A stretch of DNA of 64,000 nt from Nectonema munidae (Eukaryota; Nematomorpha; Nectonematoida; Nectonematidae), in contig JAUIRK010000855.1 in NCBI GenBank assembly GCA_030549495.1, positions 1,591,501-1,655,500 on the forward strand, written 5' to 3'. A program made the translations under genes and the position numbers. The notes beneath the pieces are model-generated. The model was not told where the DNA came from. It was given only the letters and a program-made list of their open reading frames with translations, and did no database searches. Of the stretch, positions 13,961 through 25,375 are shown in pieces; the first letter of the stretch is position 1; each line of letters opens with the position of its first letter.

Positions 13961-13994
13961 TAGTGCCGCGGCACACCGGTTGGGAATCATTGAA
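13961..13994. mobile_element. hAT-type terminal sequence (isolated end)
   Basis: Reads TGCCGCGGCACACC then GGTTGGGAATCATTG. Its reverse complement begins CAATGATTCCCAACC, a form typical of hAT transposon ends. The same kind of end, in the opposite orientation, occurs at 46034. No partner end or 8-bp duplication was found nearby. Confidence 0.5.
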
Positions 13995-14997
13995 TTAAAT
14001 AATCAAACTCTAACTGGGGATAAAGTCCATGGTTGTGTCGTTAAGAGTGTATACAGCGTGAATATGGAGAAAGACTGTTGAATAAATCTGCTTATTCTTC
14101 AACCTAACCTCTTTTTGAAACGGTGGATTTGATGTGAAGAAGATTTTTCAGGTGTCACACTTTCTACTCGTTTAAATGCAAATTTTTTTTTTTATTGAAA
14201 AATATATATGAAGAAATGTGTCGCCAGACTTTTTAAGACAAGATACTATAGGATTTACAAGTTTCTCAGTAAAAATGAACAAAAAAACATTTAAAAAATC
14301 TTTCTTTAAACACTATATAAATCTGTAAAATCTATATGGAAAAATTAAAAAAAAAACTTTAAACATTTTAAGATATACATAAAAAAATTAAATTTGTTTT
14401 CGACAATTTTTTACTTTCAATCATTTTTTTAAATTTTTTTCATTACAGATTTAGCAGATTGTTTGTTTTAATGTCTTTTTACCAAAAATTCCTACACCTC
14501 TTGGTATATTTACGGTATCCTAATCAATTTTACATCTGACAGCCACACCTACATTTCTTAGTGTAAGCCTAAAGTAAAAACGGATGACAGTATGCTTCGT
14601 CGTTTTCACGAATAGGAGGGAGGTGTGCAAAAATAGTAAACTTAGAAAAAGGTCAAGTTTTTTATCTTTGCACCTACCTAGGCGAAGAATGGAGAAGAAT
14701 TAACGCGCGCTTTTTTCAGGTGAAAAGAAATTGACCTAGATATGATGAATGATGATTTGCGCGCCACAAATTGTATCAGGATAGGCACACATGATGTTCC
14801 CCCCCCCCCCCCCTATCCACACAAAATTTCAGTAAAAAGAGAAAACATACGCTTAGTGAGAGTGAGCGCTGCTTATGATTGAATTGAAGAGTGAGCTTCC
14901 ATGATTTGTTAAGCTGTTTGGATTCTGGGGCATAGTTGGTTTATTCAAGAAGCACAAAAGATTTTATCCTGCTATACTACTTAGGATGTGTAAGCCT

Positions 14998-15036
14998 GCC
15001 TACCTACCTACATACATACATACCTTGTGTGTGTGT
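14998..15036. repeat. Compound microsatellite (CCTA)n-(CATA)n-(GT)n
   Basis: CCTACCTACCTA, then CATACATACATAC, then GTGTGTGTGTGT in direct succession. A run of 14 C lies about 190 bp upstream (near 14799-14812). Confidence 0.85.
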
Positions 15037-15964
15037 GTATGCGTGCTTAAAACACTTGTAGGTTGAGAATGATTTTCCTTCGTTCCAGATGAATGCCTTG
15101 TGTAAACAAAGTCAGGATAAACATAACTTCCAATATCCTGTCAACAGTGAGGTGAAAATACGGGTCCGCGTCTCATTTGAAGAGGCGTGTGTACTCAGGG
15201 TACTCTCACATATGGTGGTTGGGGCATAGGGGTGTAGGAAAAAACCCCTCAGCAAATCTTCTCTATGGAAATCTGTCTTTTTTAATGTTAGCTTAAATAT
15301 GTAAAGTTTCCAATATTTGTTCGAACAAGTTATACGATTTCAAATGTGCCATTTATTGTATTATATAATATACATATATGTTAGTTTATGTGGTAATACG
15401 TGAGACTTTTACAAAAATTTTGTATAATCAAGGGAGAAGCTACTTTGACGCCCTCCTCGGTCCATTTGGTATAATGAACGCCCAAATTGAAAAGTAAACC
15501 GCTACCCCTAGGAAAGGATCGTTCACCTCGCCAAGCGCTGTACTAGTTGATTTCGTAGTTTCTTGAACTGCAATCATAGCCCATGAGCGAGACAAATGCT
15601 ATACAAGATGACAACTTTGAAGTGAAAAGCTATGAAATCAGAAAACTTCTTGCAATACAGTCGATTCAAAGCAATCAGCGTGTGTGATGGATGAACACGC
15701 GTGTTAGACAAGACTTCTTTGTATTTGTTTTTCCAGTTTATGTTTGATAGAACCAGATGTTCTCCTTTTCATAAAGTGTCTTGTAATCAATTCGATACAA
15801 ACTATCTCATCTCTTTGTACCTTTTTTTTCTACCATTACACTCGATGGAATTGATTAAAAATAATAAAGGTGGAGAAAAGCTAAGTTATGAGAATTGTAT
15901 GTACACGAAAAAATATAAGAGTGAATCAAGAATCCGATAGGAGTGTTCTCAAAAAGTAGCTTTT

Positions 15965-17215
15965 GGCAGCAAAGGCGCAATTACAACTGACCTGAATTTG
16001 TCCACCATTTTTTGTTCTGTAGAACATAGTCATGAGAGTAGGGAAGATCGTGTCGATGTAGCAAAAACTAAAAATTTAATAAAAGAAAATGCTACTGCAA
16101 ACAGAGGCAATCCAGGCTACATCATGGCTGATGTCACACTTACTCTCCCGTTGGATGTTCGCGCAGCTCTCAGAAATCCTGACTCTGTTAAACGGTCAAT
16201 AAGAAATCATTGCCGAAAGAACTAGAATCCCTACAGAGTTTAATACTTCCCAGAGAATGCACGCTTCATGATGGTAAAGAGTTTTTAACACATGACAGCG
16301 CTGAAAATGCTCTTGATAGAGTTCTTGTATTCGCAACTGAAGAATCTCTACGCCTCCTTGCTAATTCTTCTGAGTGGTTTATGGATGCCACTTTTTCAGT
16401 AGCACACAAACTTTTCAATTAACTCCATGTCATCCGTGCTTCCCTTTATGAAACTGCTCAAACGTGTGTTCATTCATTTCTTCCCAGTAAGCCACAAGCA
16501 GTTTACGTACTGCTATAGTCAGAAAATGGGACAATATGGGTATCACCCTTTATCCAAGTACACTTGTATGTGATTTTGAACAAGAAGCAACAAATGCGCT
16601 TTGGTGAGCATATTAGTATGCATGGCTGCTTTTTTCATTTGACACAGAACACATGGGAAAAAAATACAAGAACTTGGTATCCAATAACAGTACCGTGTTA
16701 ACGAAGACACAAGACTTCTTTTTTTTCTGAGGCATGATTAACAGCCTAGCTTTTCTTCCACTGGATAAAGTTTCAGAGGGACTGAATTATTTGAGAAGAA
16801 ACAAACCAGATGCGTTGACAGTTGTTGGACTATTCCGACAAAACCTACATCTCTGAAACTTATCGAAGCGTTGAGACACACCTCCCTCTTGTGGAATTCG
16901 TATGCGTTTAACAGGACCTGTTTTTCCACCAAAATTATGGAATGCTCATTCAACTACATTAGAAAACAGATCAAATTTTCCGAAGCTCAAACATATAGCC
17001 ATCCATCAATCTTCGTAGCTATTGAGGGCCTTAAAAAAGAAGCTGCAATGGTTTCAGCAACAATTTTGCGAGATACGCAAGCTCAATAACCGCCACAAAA
17101 GCGTACCAAAAAGGAAAGAAAAGATTTGCAAGCTCCCTAACTACAGAACTTATGCTAAGATTTGGTCGACGATCGAAAGACCATTGAAGTCTTCCTCGAT
17201 TAAAGGTGTTGTTGC
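15965..17215 (+). pseudogene. FLYWCH/MULE-type transposase pseudogene
   Basis: A decayed transposase of the Mutator-like type often seen in arthropods with an N-terminal FLYWCH zinc finger. The end of the FLYWCH part is visible (KGAITTDLNLST then EHSHE), followed by a helical linker (LPLDVRAALRNPDSVKRSIRN). The MULE core then follows in pieces of all three frames: EWFMDATFSV, VCDFEQEATNAL, HGCFFHLTQNTWEKIQELG, GMINSLAFLPLDKVSEGLNY, FPPKLWNAHSTTLENRSN and a basic C-terminus. WFMDATF holds the expected first catalytic Asp and DFEQEA the second. Several stops and frameshifts interrupt it, so it cannot make a full protein. No terminal repeats were identified. A TTAA MITE lies just downstream. The family assignment rests on remembered motif order. 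Confidence 0.75.
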
Positions 17216-17401
17216 ATTCCAAACAATTATTATCATTTTATCGCGCGCTTACTTTTTTTTTAATGAAAAATTAACTTTTGACTTTTAATTAAATAAGGCT
17301 AATTCTTCGCTTCGTATGAAAATCTTTTACTTCGTTTTTTTGAAAAAGGTTTGTTTAAGGGAATTTTTCCTAAGAGCTTTTTTTCCTGAGTGAATACTTA
17401 A

Positions 17402-17520
17402 CCGGTTATCGCCCAGAGTCGACTTTACAAAAATAAAATCGTCTGCGTTTATCAATGCTCTTTAATACAAATCTTCTGCTTTACATTAGATATCGTCTGA
17501 TTATTCTGGTCATTGACGGG
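17402..17520 (-). mobile_element. TTAA-flanked MITE, family 2
   Basis: 119 bp bounded by TTAA (17398-17401) and TTAA (17521-17524). The ends are CCGGTTATCGCCCAGAG and CTGGTCATTGACGGG, an imperfect inverted repeat. On the minus strand it contains CAGACGATATC, GCAGAAGATTTG and GCAGACGATTT. Confidence 0.85.
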
Positions 17521-17590
17521 TTAAAAGGATTTATCCTAAGGGGATTTTTTCGCGCCCCGTGGATATATACATAGAAACGTATTAATTTAT

Positions 17591-18106
17591 TATTATGAAC
17601 TTTAAAATAAACATATTGTAAACCGAGTATTCAAAATTTGTTATAAAGCTTAAAAAGTAACATTTTAAATGATATATACACTGAATGTAATGTCTATTGA
17701 AGAAATTATTAAAAAAAATTCGCCTCATTTGGGACTCGAAGCACAATGCTTTCAATATTGCGTCCAGTAAGTCAAATCGTTACACCACAAAGGTCCGCCG
17801 CCCGCGGATTGAAGCATCTTATATGAATACAATTCATGATTATACACCGTTATATATATACGCTACATTTAATCCTTTTTTACTGAAATTTGATGAAAAA
17901 AATTTGGCATGTGATAGATTTATCTTCCAGAATCGGACGCTCTTTAACCCTTTGAGGAGCAGTATTTTGAAGACCAATGGTCTACTTTCTTTTTGGTGGA
18001 ATACTTTTCAGACACTGGTCCTCAAAGAAGTAATGCAATTTCAGAGAATTAACTTCCAAAGTTTTTATCCTGAAAAGAATGCGAGTGCATGATAAAACTG
18101 CTTTTA
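17591..18106 (-). repeat. Composite interspersed repeat with tRNA-like head (copy 1)
   Basis: Nearly colinear with 32369-32884 over about 515 bp, including TAAAATAAACATATT, GTCAAATCGTTACACCACAA, AGGTCCGCCGCCCGCGG and AATTTGGCATGTGATAG. On the minus strand, 17721-17802 looks tRNA-derived: an A-box-like GTGGTGTAACG and a B-box-like GCTTCGAGTCC. A TTAA-bounded sub-element starting CCCTTTGAGGAGCAG and ending CTGGTCCTCAAAG (about 17948-18030) is nested inside both copies. It is best read as a SINE-type element joined to, or invaded by, a TTAA MITE. Confidence 0.7.
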
Positions 18107-18132
18107 AATTCAGAGGCCGCGATAACCAAAAT

Positions 18133-18148
18133 GGGGGGGGGGGGGGGG
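18133..18148 (+). repeat. Poly-G run
   Basis: About 16 consecutive G just after composite repeat copy 1. Confidence 0.9.
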
Positions 18149-18149
18149 C

Positions 18150-19640
18150 TCTCAAAGGGGCTGAAACTATACATTATGAAAATACACACTATAAAATTTT
18201 ACTTTCTAGAAGCAAATTCGATCAACATCGGAAACAGGAGCTAAAGAAGGTCATAAAAGTAAGGTGATGAGGTTTGAGGAGTATAATTAACTATTATTGT
18301 AAAACAAAATTTTCAATTTGATGGGCCACCTTCAGCACCAAATTTATATCTTATATAACAAAAGTGAAAGAAGAAAATCATTTTACTAATATATCATTTT
18401 TAGAGTAAAAAAGCAATTCTACATGTCAAACATTCAGCCTTCTTGACTTTTCGTTGAAATAGTTCAAAAACTCGAAAACTCTCTTAGGGGTCGAAAAACT
18501 TCTCTCACAAGATTCAGTACTGATTCCTTTTCTTAGAGCAGCGTGATACTCAAAAAATACTCTAGTCAATTTTATAATATATTTGTTGAAACTACCAATG
18601 TACAAAGAAAAGACTTTTTCACAAGCCCACTTTATCGGATGTAATTCATTTAAAACTTATTTGCTTGAAAAATTGAATGGGGTCAGGTCAAAAATGGAGG
18701 AGCTCAAGCCCCCAAAATAATTAAGAACTTATCTCATTGCAGAAGACAAAAATGGGATAGAATTGCATGATTTGAAACAACCCGTCTTTCATTTTATAAA
18801 ATTTTTCTTTGGGAAGCGGCATGCCAAATTCACATCCACGAACTGAAAATAACAGATTCACTCAGAGATGGGGACCCAGAGATGGGTATTATTTGAAGGG
18901 CAGGAGCTCGAGCCAAAGCTTACTTTATAATATTTAGTGCATTGGAGCCGAAGTTAGAGCTAGCAAATAATTTGATAACTTCGAGTCCTATAACCATTTT
19001 AAAACTTTTGCATTCAAGCATCGATATTTGGTATTAAAATTTTTAATAATCAACATTTATGTCTTTTACATCCCAAGTGAAATTTCAAGTTATTGCAATT
19101 GCTATTTTTATTTTATTTTTTCATTCATTTATCTTATTTTTTCTTGTGTTTACTTGAATAAATTTCTTCGTCTTCTTCTTCTTCAATTCAAGACTTGACA
19201 TTGATATTGAATTCATGCGACCTTCTTGTTTTCTTTCTGAGAACAAATTCTTTCTAGCTATCTTAATAGTTTTTGATATGTTTTGAATATTTAAATGCTA
19301 AAATTCGATAAAGATGAGTCTTTTTATTAAACAAAAGTAAAGATTTGGCACTTCTGCGCTCAGATTGATCTCTTATGATAGCAATTATACTAAAAATTGA
19401 CAATTTGTGAAATCGGAGATGGAGCCAGCTTCTTCAAACAATATCTCCGTGGATGAACATGCAGCCACAACTTACATTTACTGTAGATCCAGATCTAGAG
19501 CCGGAGCTTACTCTTTTAGCTCCCAAGTCCTGGTTACATTATTTAAGAGCTACGCCATTAAAACGTTTGCCATGGAGAGCCAATGTAACTTTTGCCTTGT
19601 AGGAGACAGGCGTGCTAGGGGTCTGCCTGTACCCTAAGTT
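18150..19640. other. Stretch without a supported gene
   Basis: No gene recognised. Between about 18880 and 19570 several GAGCCGGAGC/GGAGCTCGAGCC-like words recur, which may be remains of a transposon end, but no boundaries are clear. Confidence 0.4.
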
Positions 19641-19642
19641 TT

Positions 19643-19837
19643 GGGGTAATGTTTTACGTTACGGTTCCGTCAATCAAAAAGTTCAATATTTTTTACATTA
19701 AAAATGAGTTTGTTTTGTGTGTAAAGGATCTAGAATCGTTAGTAGTAAATAAACTACGTTGAAAAATGTATAGTTTGATTGACATCACAATTAAAAAAAA
19801 TTCCGATTGACGAAACCGTAAAGCAAAACATTACCTG
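19643..19837. mobile_element. MITE-like element with about 33-bp inverted ends
   Basis: GGTAATGTTTTACGTTACGG then TTCCGTCAATC at the left is mirrored at the right by GATTGACGAAACCGTAAAGC then AAAACATTACC. The middle is about 130 bp of AT-rich DNA. No target duplication could be fixed, so the superfamily is unassigned. Confidence 0.7.
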
Positions 19838-19850
19838 TTTTTGTGTGCTT

Positions 19851-19924
19851 AGTCATGATTGGGAATCGAACCCAAAGCATCAGAATCAGGACCCTACGCT
19901 CCTACCACTAGGCCATCTGTTGAC
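19851..19924 (-). repeat. tRNA-like sequence (SINE head or tRNA pseudogene)
   Basis: On the minus strand 74 nt contain a good internal promoter pair: the A box TGGCCTAGTGGTAGG and the B box GGGTTCGATTCCC. The T arm TTGGG-TTCGATT-CCCAA pairs perfectly. The acceptor halves (GTCAACA / TCATGAC) pair only partly, and the anticodon arm (AGCGT...ATGCT) encloses an oversized 15-nt loop, so it is not a functional tRNA as I read it. A tRNA-derived SINE head is the likeliest reading. Confidence 0.6.
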
Positions 19925-20023
19925 AAAGTATTCTCCTTGCCCCAAACTTTTTTAGCGTGTACACAAATATAGACACTAAACTTATCCAATAAAAACACAC
20001 TTTATAATACTCGTTATGATTTG

Positions 20024-20170
20024 CTTAATGCCATATGTTTTTATTGACAGTCAAATAAATAATGCAAGGCAGTATGATGAATACCACGTCTGTCATCTTA
20101 TAAAAAGATCATTTGTTTGTTTAGGTAAGAAGCTTCCCTTTACCAATTGCTGCACCAAATATTTGCAGCA
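20024..20170 (+). repeat. Dispersed repeat, copy 2 (partner at 1763-1882)
   Basis: Carries CCATATGTTTT, ATTGACAGTCAAATAAATAA, CTGTCATCTTATAAAA and CCAATTGCTGCACCAAAT in the same order as copy 1. Confidence 0.65.
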
Positions 20171-20730
20171 CGCTTCCTCATAAAGAAAAGTTGCTAAATT
20201 ATTTGGTGTAGGACATTTTTTTCGTATATATTTTTATGTTGGGTTACGAACAGGGTTATCAGATGTCTTGGCATTTGGCTAATGTCCCGAATATTTATAC
20301 GAAGCCCTGTTCTTCATTCACTAATCTTATATCTCGAAAAAGGAGTCTTAGTTTCTAGTTGTGATTGTTCATCACTTTTTTCAGTATAAAAATTGATCTT
20401 ATACTTTCAAAGTATTTTTCACATCAAATAATTTTGTTTGAAATACAAAAATTTTATTCTTTTTTTCAAAACCACTTTTCCCGATTTGATTATGCAAAAT
20501 CTGGCAAGACTAGTTTCGAAATGTCTTCAACTCAAATTTTTGTGTCTAATACTCATACAAGTTTACTAAAAAATTTTACTAGAAGATGTAGATTATAATT
20601 TAAAAATTTTCTCTGCTGTTGCTTCATCCTGCATACAAGTAAATATTTTTTCCTCCTCCTTCCACCTTTGAAGGTAAAATGCTATTATTTCTTCAATTAA
20701 AAAAGGATTTGATGTTTTTCGCAAAATATT

Positions 20731-20788
20731 AACTAACTACCGTAGTTTTCCGAAATCTTAACTAACTACCGTAGTTTTCCGAAATCTT
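20731..20788 (+). repeat. Two perfect copies of a 29-bp tandem unit
   Basis: The unit AACTAACTACCGTAGTTTTC-CGAAATCTT occurs at 20731 and again at 20760 with no change, which suggests a recent duplication. Confidence 0.95.
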
Positions 20789-20789
20789 G

Positions 20790-23256
20790 GCATCGGGGAT
20801 TTTAGCTTTCGGCGATTTTGACTAGATACCATTTTTTACAATCTGGACAATTTCATCATTATAATGTTTTTTTAAATATTTTCTTCGTACCTCTGATTTT
20901 GACTATGCTCAAAATCAAAGCGTAGAAAATTTTGGAGACGTATTATTGGGTAGATTTAGTAGATTATATTAGTATTATTAGTAGATTAGGGTTATAGCAA
21001 TTTCAAGGTAAATCAAGGTAAGTATTAAAGCAAAATGTTAGTATAAATTTTTTGACACAAACTTTCCTATTTATTTGTACTAATACACGTCTGACACAAA
21101 AAAACATCTAGACATACATATTGACATTAGACACGCATACACTCAAATCTCAAAAACAGCAGTATAGGGGAAGTTGCGTAATATATGGTTACCATCTGGT
21201 AAAAGCTAAAAGATAAAGTCCTATTGTTTCAGATAATTTTACCCATTTGGGAATTCCCGTCTCAGAGCAAATGGAAAAGGTTCAAGGTCAATTCGGCTTC
21301 TATGTCAATATCATTTAGACGACGAAATGTCCAGGTGCCGACTAATGTTAAAAAGGACAAAAATGCTAAAAATAGTTCGATTTTCTCTAGAGATAGGTGA
21401 AAAAGTGTTTCGAAAGACTTTGTTTACCCTTTTGTACGGACTTTAAAGTTTTGTTCACGTGCTTGCCAGTGTTAGCGTCAAATGAAACTTGTTCGAAAAC
21501 TTCGTACTCTTGCGTTGAAGTTGCAAGGGAATCTTAAAAAAGAAAGAGCATCTCAGACAAGAGAATGGGAACAAAAGATGAGGCAAACGATATTCTTCAT
21601 ACAAATTACTAAGTGAATACGACCCATTGAAGCGAATATAAGCTGTAATCAGGTTTAATGAAGAAAAAAACTAAACCGCATCACTCAAAATGAAAAAAGA
21701 TAAATTTAAATTGGCTAAAGACAGACGGACGAACGATCAAACGAACTAAGATTGAAAATGTATAAAAAAAAAAAAAACTTTTTGGAAATGGCCAAAAACC
21801 CACATTTTTAAAAAGCAAATCATATAGATAAAACGAAAAACCTGCTATAGACACTCCAGACATAAATCGATTTTTCAGACGGAAAACACCAGAGGAAAAT
21901 AATTACATATATGACAAATTTAGGCTTGCGTCACACATACAGGGCACATATGATAGAACCACCATTTTCTATAAAGCCGATGATAAAAAAAATATTAGTC
22001 TGTTGTGTAGAGTTGGAAAGTACAGTGTATCCATCCATACGAGATAAATCCGCTCCCTTCACATATGAGCAAGCAACGCGTGATGTATCAATTTACAGCG
22101 AAGATTATTCGCATCTCTTCGTCTTTTATACGAGTAGAATAGAAGATGTCAGAGAGAGAGAGAGAGATGGAAGAAAACAAAATAAACAAGCAGCCAGAGT
22201 TTTCATTTTCTTTGAATGGTGATGATGATGTTAATCTTTTGATTCCAGTGATTTGGATACAAGATGCGTTTTCGTAATTTCTCGTGAAAATGTGTGTGGG
22301 ATTGCTGGCAGATATTAGCAAATATATATTGTCTTTGATCGCAAAACCGCTTGTCGTGCTTGACGGCCTTTATACACCTACTTCAGAACTTGGAGAATAT
22401 TAAAAATGGATTTTTATGAGTTTTAAAAAATTATTTATATTTCTCAAATGTTTCGTGTCTATATTATTCATTTAAAATGGTGATGTCGTATGAATATATT
22501 TTTTTAATAATTAAAATATCAATTCTATTTTTTGTTTTGTGTGTCTTGACTAATATTTACCCAGAATTTGTGTTCAATTTTTAACAGCATTTAAAGTTTT
22601 ATAAGACAAATCATCGAACTTTGACACATTTCAGAGCAAAGATGTATAAAGAACGTTTTGATGACGTAAAACAAACATATGAGACCGTTTATCTCGTTGA
22701 ATTAGTGCAAAGGTTTTTTTTCAACTGAAACATTTTGTAATTGCACCTGAGTTTCTAAAAATTTCTTATAAAAGAATATCTAAGGTTTCTCAGAAGAGTT
22801 CAGATTCCAACTAAACTTGCCCAATTTGGAATGAAGTTTTCCTTGCATTTTATTTCTATTATGGAATTTTTCTTGAATTGGTGTCGAAGTACAAGTTCGG
22901 CGAAATCCCTTTTATTTAAAGGAAGAAAGATGAATGCAGACTTCTTCTCATTTTGTGGAAAAAATTTTTAAACCAATTAAAACATCAAACGGTTCTTTTT
23001 AATATGACAAAAAAATTTTTTACATGTTCTTTTGAATACTTTTGGCCAAAACTTTTCACGTTTTTTGAATGAGGCAAAACACGAAATAGATATTGTGGGT
23101 AAGAAAAACGTTAATAAGAAAATGCAGAAGATGGCCACTAAGTTTTTCCTGTATATATGATAAACATCCTTGGGATTGATGCTTTGTTTATTTTTAAAAA
23201 ACAAAATAACACTTCATGTTTCATCTCATTGTAACTTTTTGAGATGATCAAATTAA
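20790..23256. other. Stretch without a supported gene
   Basis: Frames of up to 103 codons (21911-22222) look like chance openings, and a GA microsatellite lies inside one (near 22149). No recognisable domain or structured repeat was found. Confidence 0.45.
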
Positions 23257-23360
23257 CCCGTTAACGATCAGAATAATCAGACGATATCTAGTATAAAGCA
23301 GAAGATTTGTATTAAAAAGCATTAATAAACGCAGACGATTTACATTTTTGTAAAGTCGAA
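23257..23360 (+). mobile_element. TTAA-type MITE, family 2 (right end decayed)
   Basis: Follows TTAA at 23253-23256 and reads CCCGTTAACGATCAGAATAA, CAGACGATATC, GCAGAAGATTTG, GCAGACGATTTAC and TAAAGTCGAAG. The expected right terminus and second TTAA are degraded. Confidence 0.7.
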
Positions 23361-23561
23361 GTTAGAGAAAGATGGCTGTTTACAAACTCACGTGATTAGC
23401 TCAATGGAATTGTGTGGTTGTTATACTCTAAATAATTAAAACATTCCAGAGGAAAAAGTAAAAGCAGAAAAGAATTTTTTGTGCAAAAAATGATAGAAAG
23501 TCCAAGACAATACAAAGCACCCTGACAAAGTTTGTACAATCTGTTTCGGTAAATAGTTTAA

Positions 23562-23683
23562 CCCTTGGAAGACCAAAATTTTGGAGACAATTCGTCTGCT
23601 TTCTTTTTCAATGGAATTTTATACATTCAAAGCAGATGATTTTCATTTCTTGGAACACTAGTGTCCCACTGGTCCTCAAAGTG
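23562..23683 (+). mobile_element. TTAA-flanked MITE, family 3
   Basis: 122 bp between TTAA (23558-23561) and TTAA (23684-23687). The ends CCCTTGGAAGACCA and TGGTCCTCAAAGTG are imperfect inverted repeats. A central AAAGCAGATGATTTTC resembles the GCAGACGA word of families 1 and 2. The same ends occur nested inside the composite repeats at 17.9 and 32.7 kb. Confidence 0.75.
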
Positions 23684-23689
23684 TTAAAA

Positions 23690-25375
23690 ATTATTGGCAA
23701 CACAATTTCCCTTCAGTTGAAGAAAACAAATGTTTTCATATTTATGATTTAAAAATTTATCAAGTATTTTTAATTGATATTTCTTACTAAAATTTAACTT
23801 GACTAAATAAACTTTCTTTCGTGAAATTATTTTTTATTAAATATTTTATTCTTTTATATTAGTAAAATGCATAATACTTTGCAATTAAAAGTTTTCACCA
23901 GGATACACTATTTTTTGCACTTGGTTGAATTTTAACATGTACATTTCTGTTAAACTTTTGTTAAATTTCTGTAAAATATTTTAGAGTTTTTTATTTAATT
24001 CATTTGAACACATTTCAGCGGTATCCTTGATTTTTCAAAATTAAAAAAAACATTTAGCGCATTTGAATTTAGATCCTTTTTTTCTAAAAACAGTCATACA
24101 TTTTTCTTCCAAAAAATTAACGAAAAGTATAGAAACTTTTTTTTAGGTAACGATAACGAAATATGACGAAAAAAAATTTATTGAAACAATAAAGACCACG
24201 AATGTCTTTTAAACACACTATGAAGAAATTACTTTACCGGAAAAACATTTTAGCCATTTGTAGCGGTACAATTGGTCCCCAATGATCCATGAAATAAAAT
24301 TGTAGTTTTATCAAAATCCACTCAAAAAGGAGAGCAAAGTATTAATTTCAAAAATCAATCAGTGAATGAAAAATGACTCATCAATAAAATGTTCGATTCA
24401 AAATAATAAAATATTTATAGAAAAGTAAAAAAAATTTGTAGTAAAAATAGAAAAAATATTCATTCACTTTTTTCAAAGTTTTTCTGAGACATCCATCTTG
24501 CAACTTCTCTGAATGTAAGCATCTTCAAATGAAGATTAGTAAAATTGAACTGCGATGAAAGACCACACGTATCATGAATGTCAATCAAAACGTCCTGCCT
24601 TCTTTTTCTCAAAGAAGTCAAGGAATCTCTAAAGCTTTTAAGCTTCTTTTTCAAATTGAGTGTGATTGATTACTTCTGGAAGGACAAGATGTTCAATTTT
24701 TTTTTCAACACTTTTGGGTTATTTACCAAAAATTTTCTTATTTTTTGACCAGACTTAGAATTTTGATTTTCTTCAACACACAACTTTAAATATACCTGTC
24801 TCTAAAACATAGTACGCCTTTCCAAATGACTTTTATGAGTCCATGAAAAAGTCCATTGGGATATAATCCTCTAAGATAAAATTTGTTTAGGATTTTAATC
24901 CTTACGTGATTTTATTTTGCGGGGAAAAGCCTTTAAAGTGAATTTTAATTTTTCAATAAAGTGTAAATATTTTTCTTTAATTTTTTGCCAGTAATATGTC
25001 AATTTGACAACTGAATCCCCAACATAATTTAACTAAGTTTTCTAGGCAACTAATTTCGCCCGGTACTCTACTGCTTGGCCTGTAAAGTTTTCAAAATTGA
25101 ATACTCCCATTTTAACAAAAAAACAAACTAAATCCTTCTTTGTAAAATGTGGTATAAAAGAGTTTGCCTTGTATTTAAGTTACTTTTAACCAAGGATAAA
25201 TTGCTAATTTTTCTTAATTGATTGACAATGCTTGGATATTGTGAGCACGCAAAGGTTTTTCCAATTTTCCAAAATATTCTCTACTCGTGTGCGACTTTTT
25301 CTGGGGCATAATGTTTCGGCGTGTTGCACTTTTTTCCATCCTCACTTTCTACATCTTAGGTGTCGCTTAGTAAGG
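23690..25375. other. AT-rich stretch without a supported gene
   Basis: No recognisable coding region. A 64-codon minus-strand frame at 24460-24654 is basic and helical but not assignable. Confidence 0.45.

Noticed and set aside
19851-19924. Functional tRNA gene
   Set aside because: The T arm and internal promoter boxes are good, but acceptor pairing is incomplete and the anticodon loop is oversized.
21911-22222. 103-codon plus-strand frame
   Set aside because: Runs through a GA microsatellite (RERERD) and has no recognisable motif.
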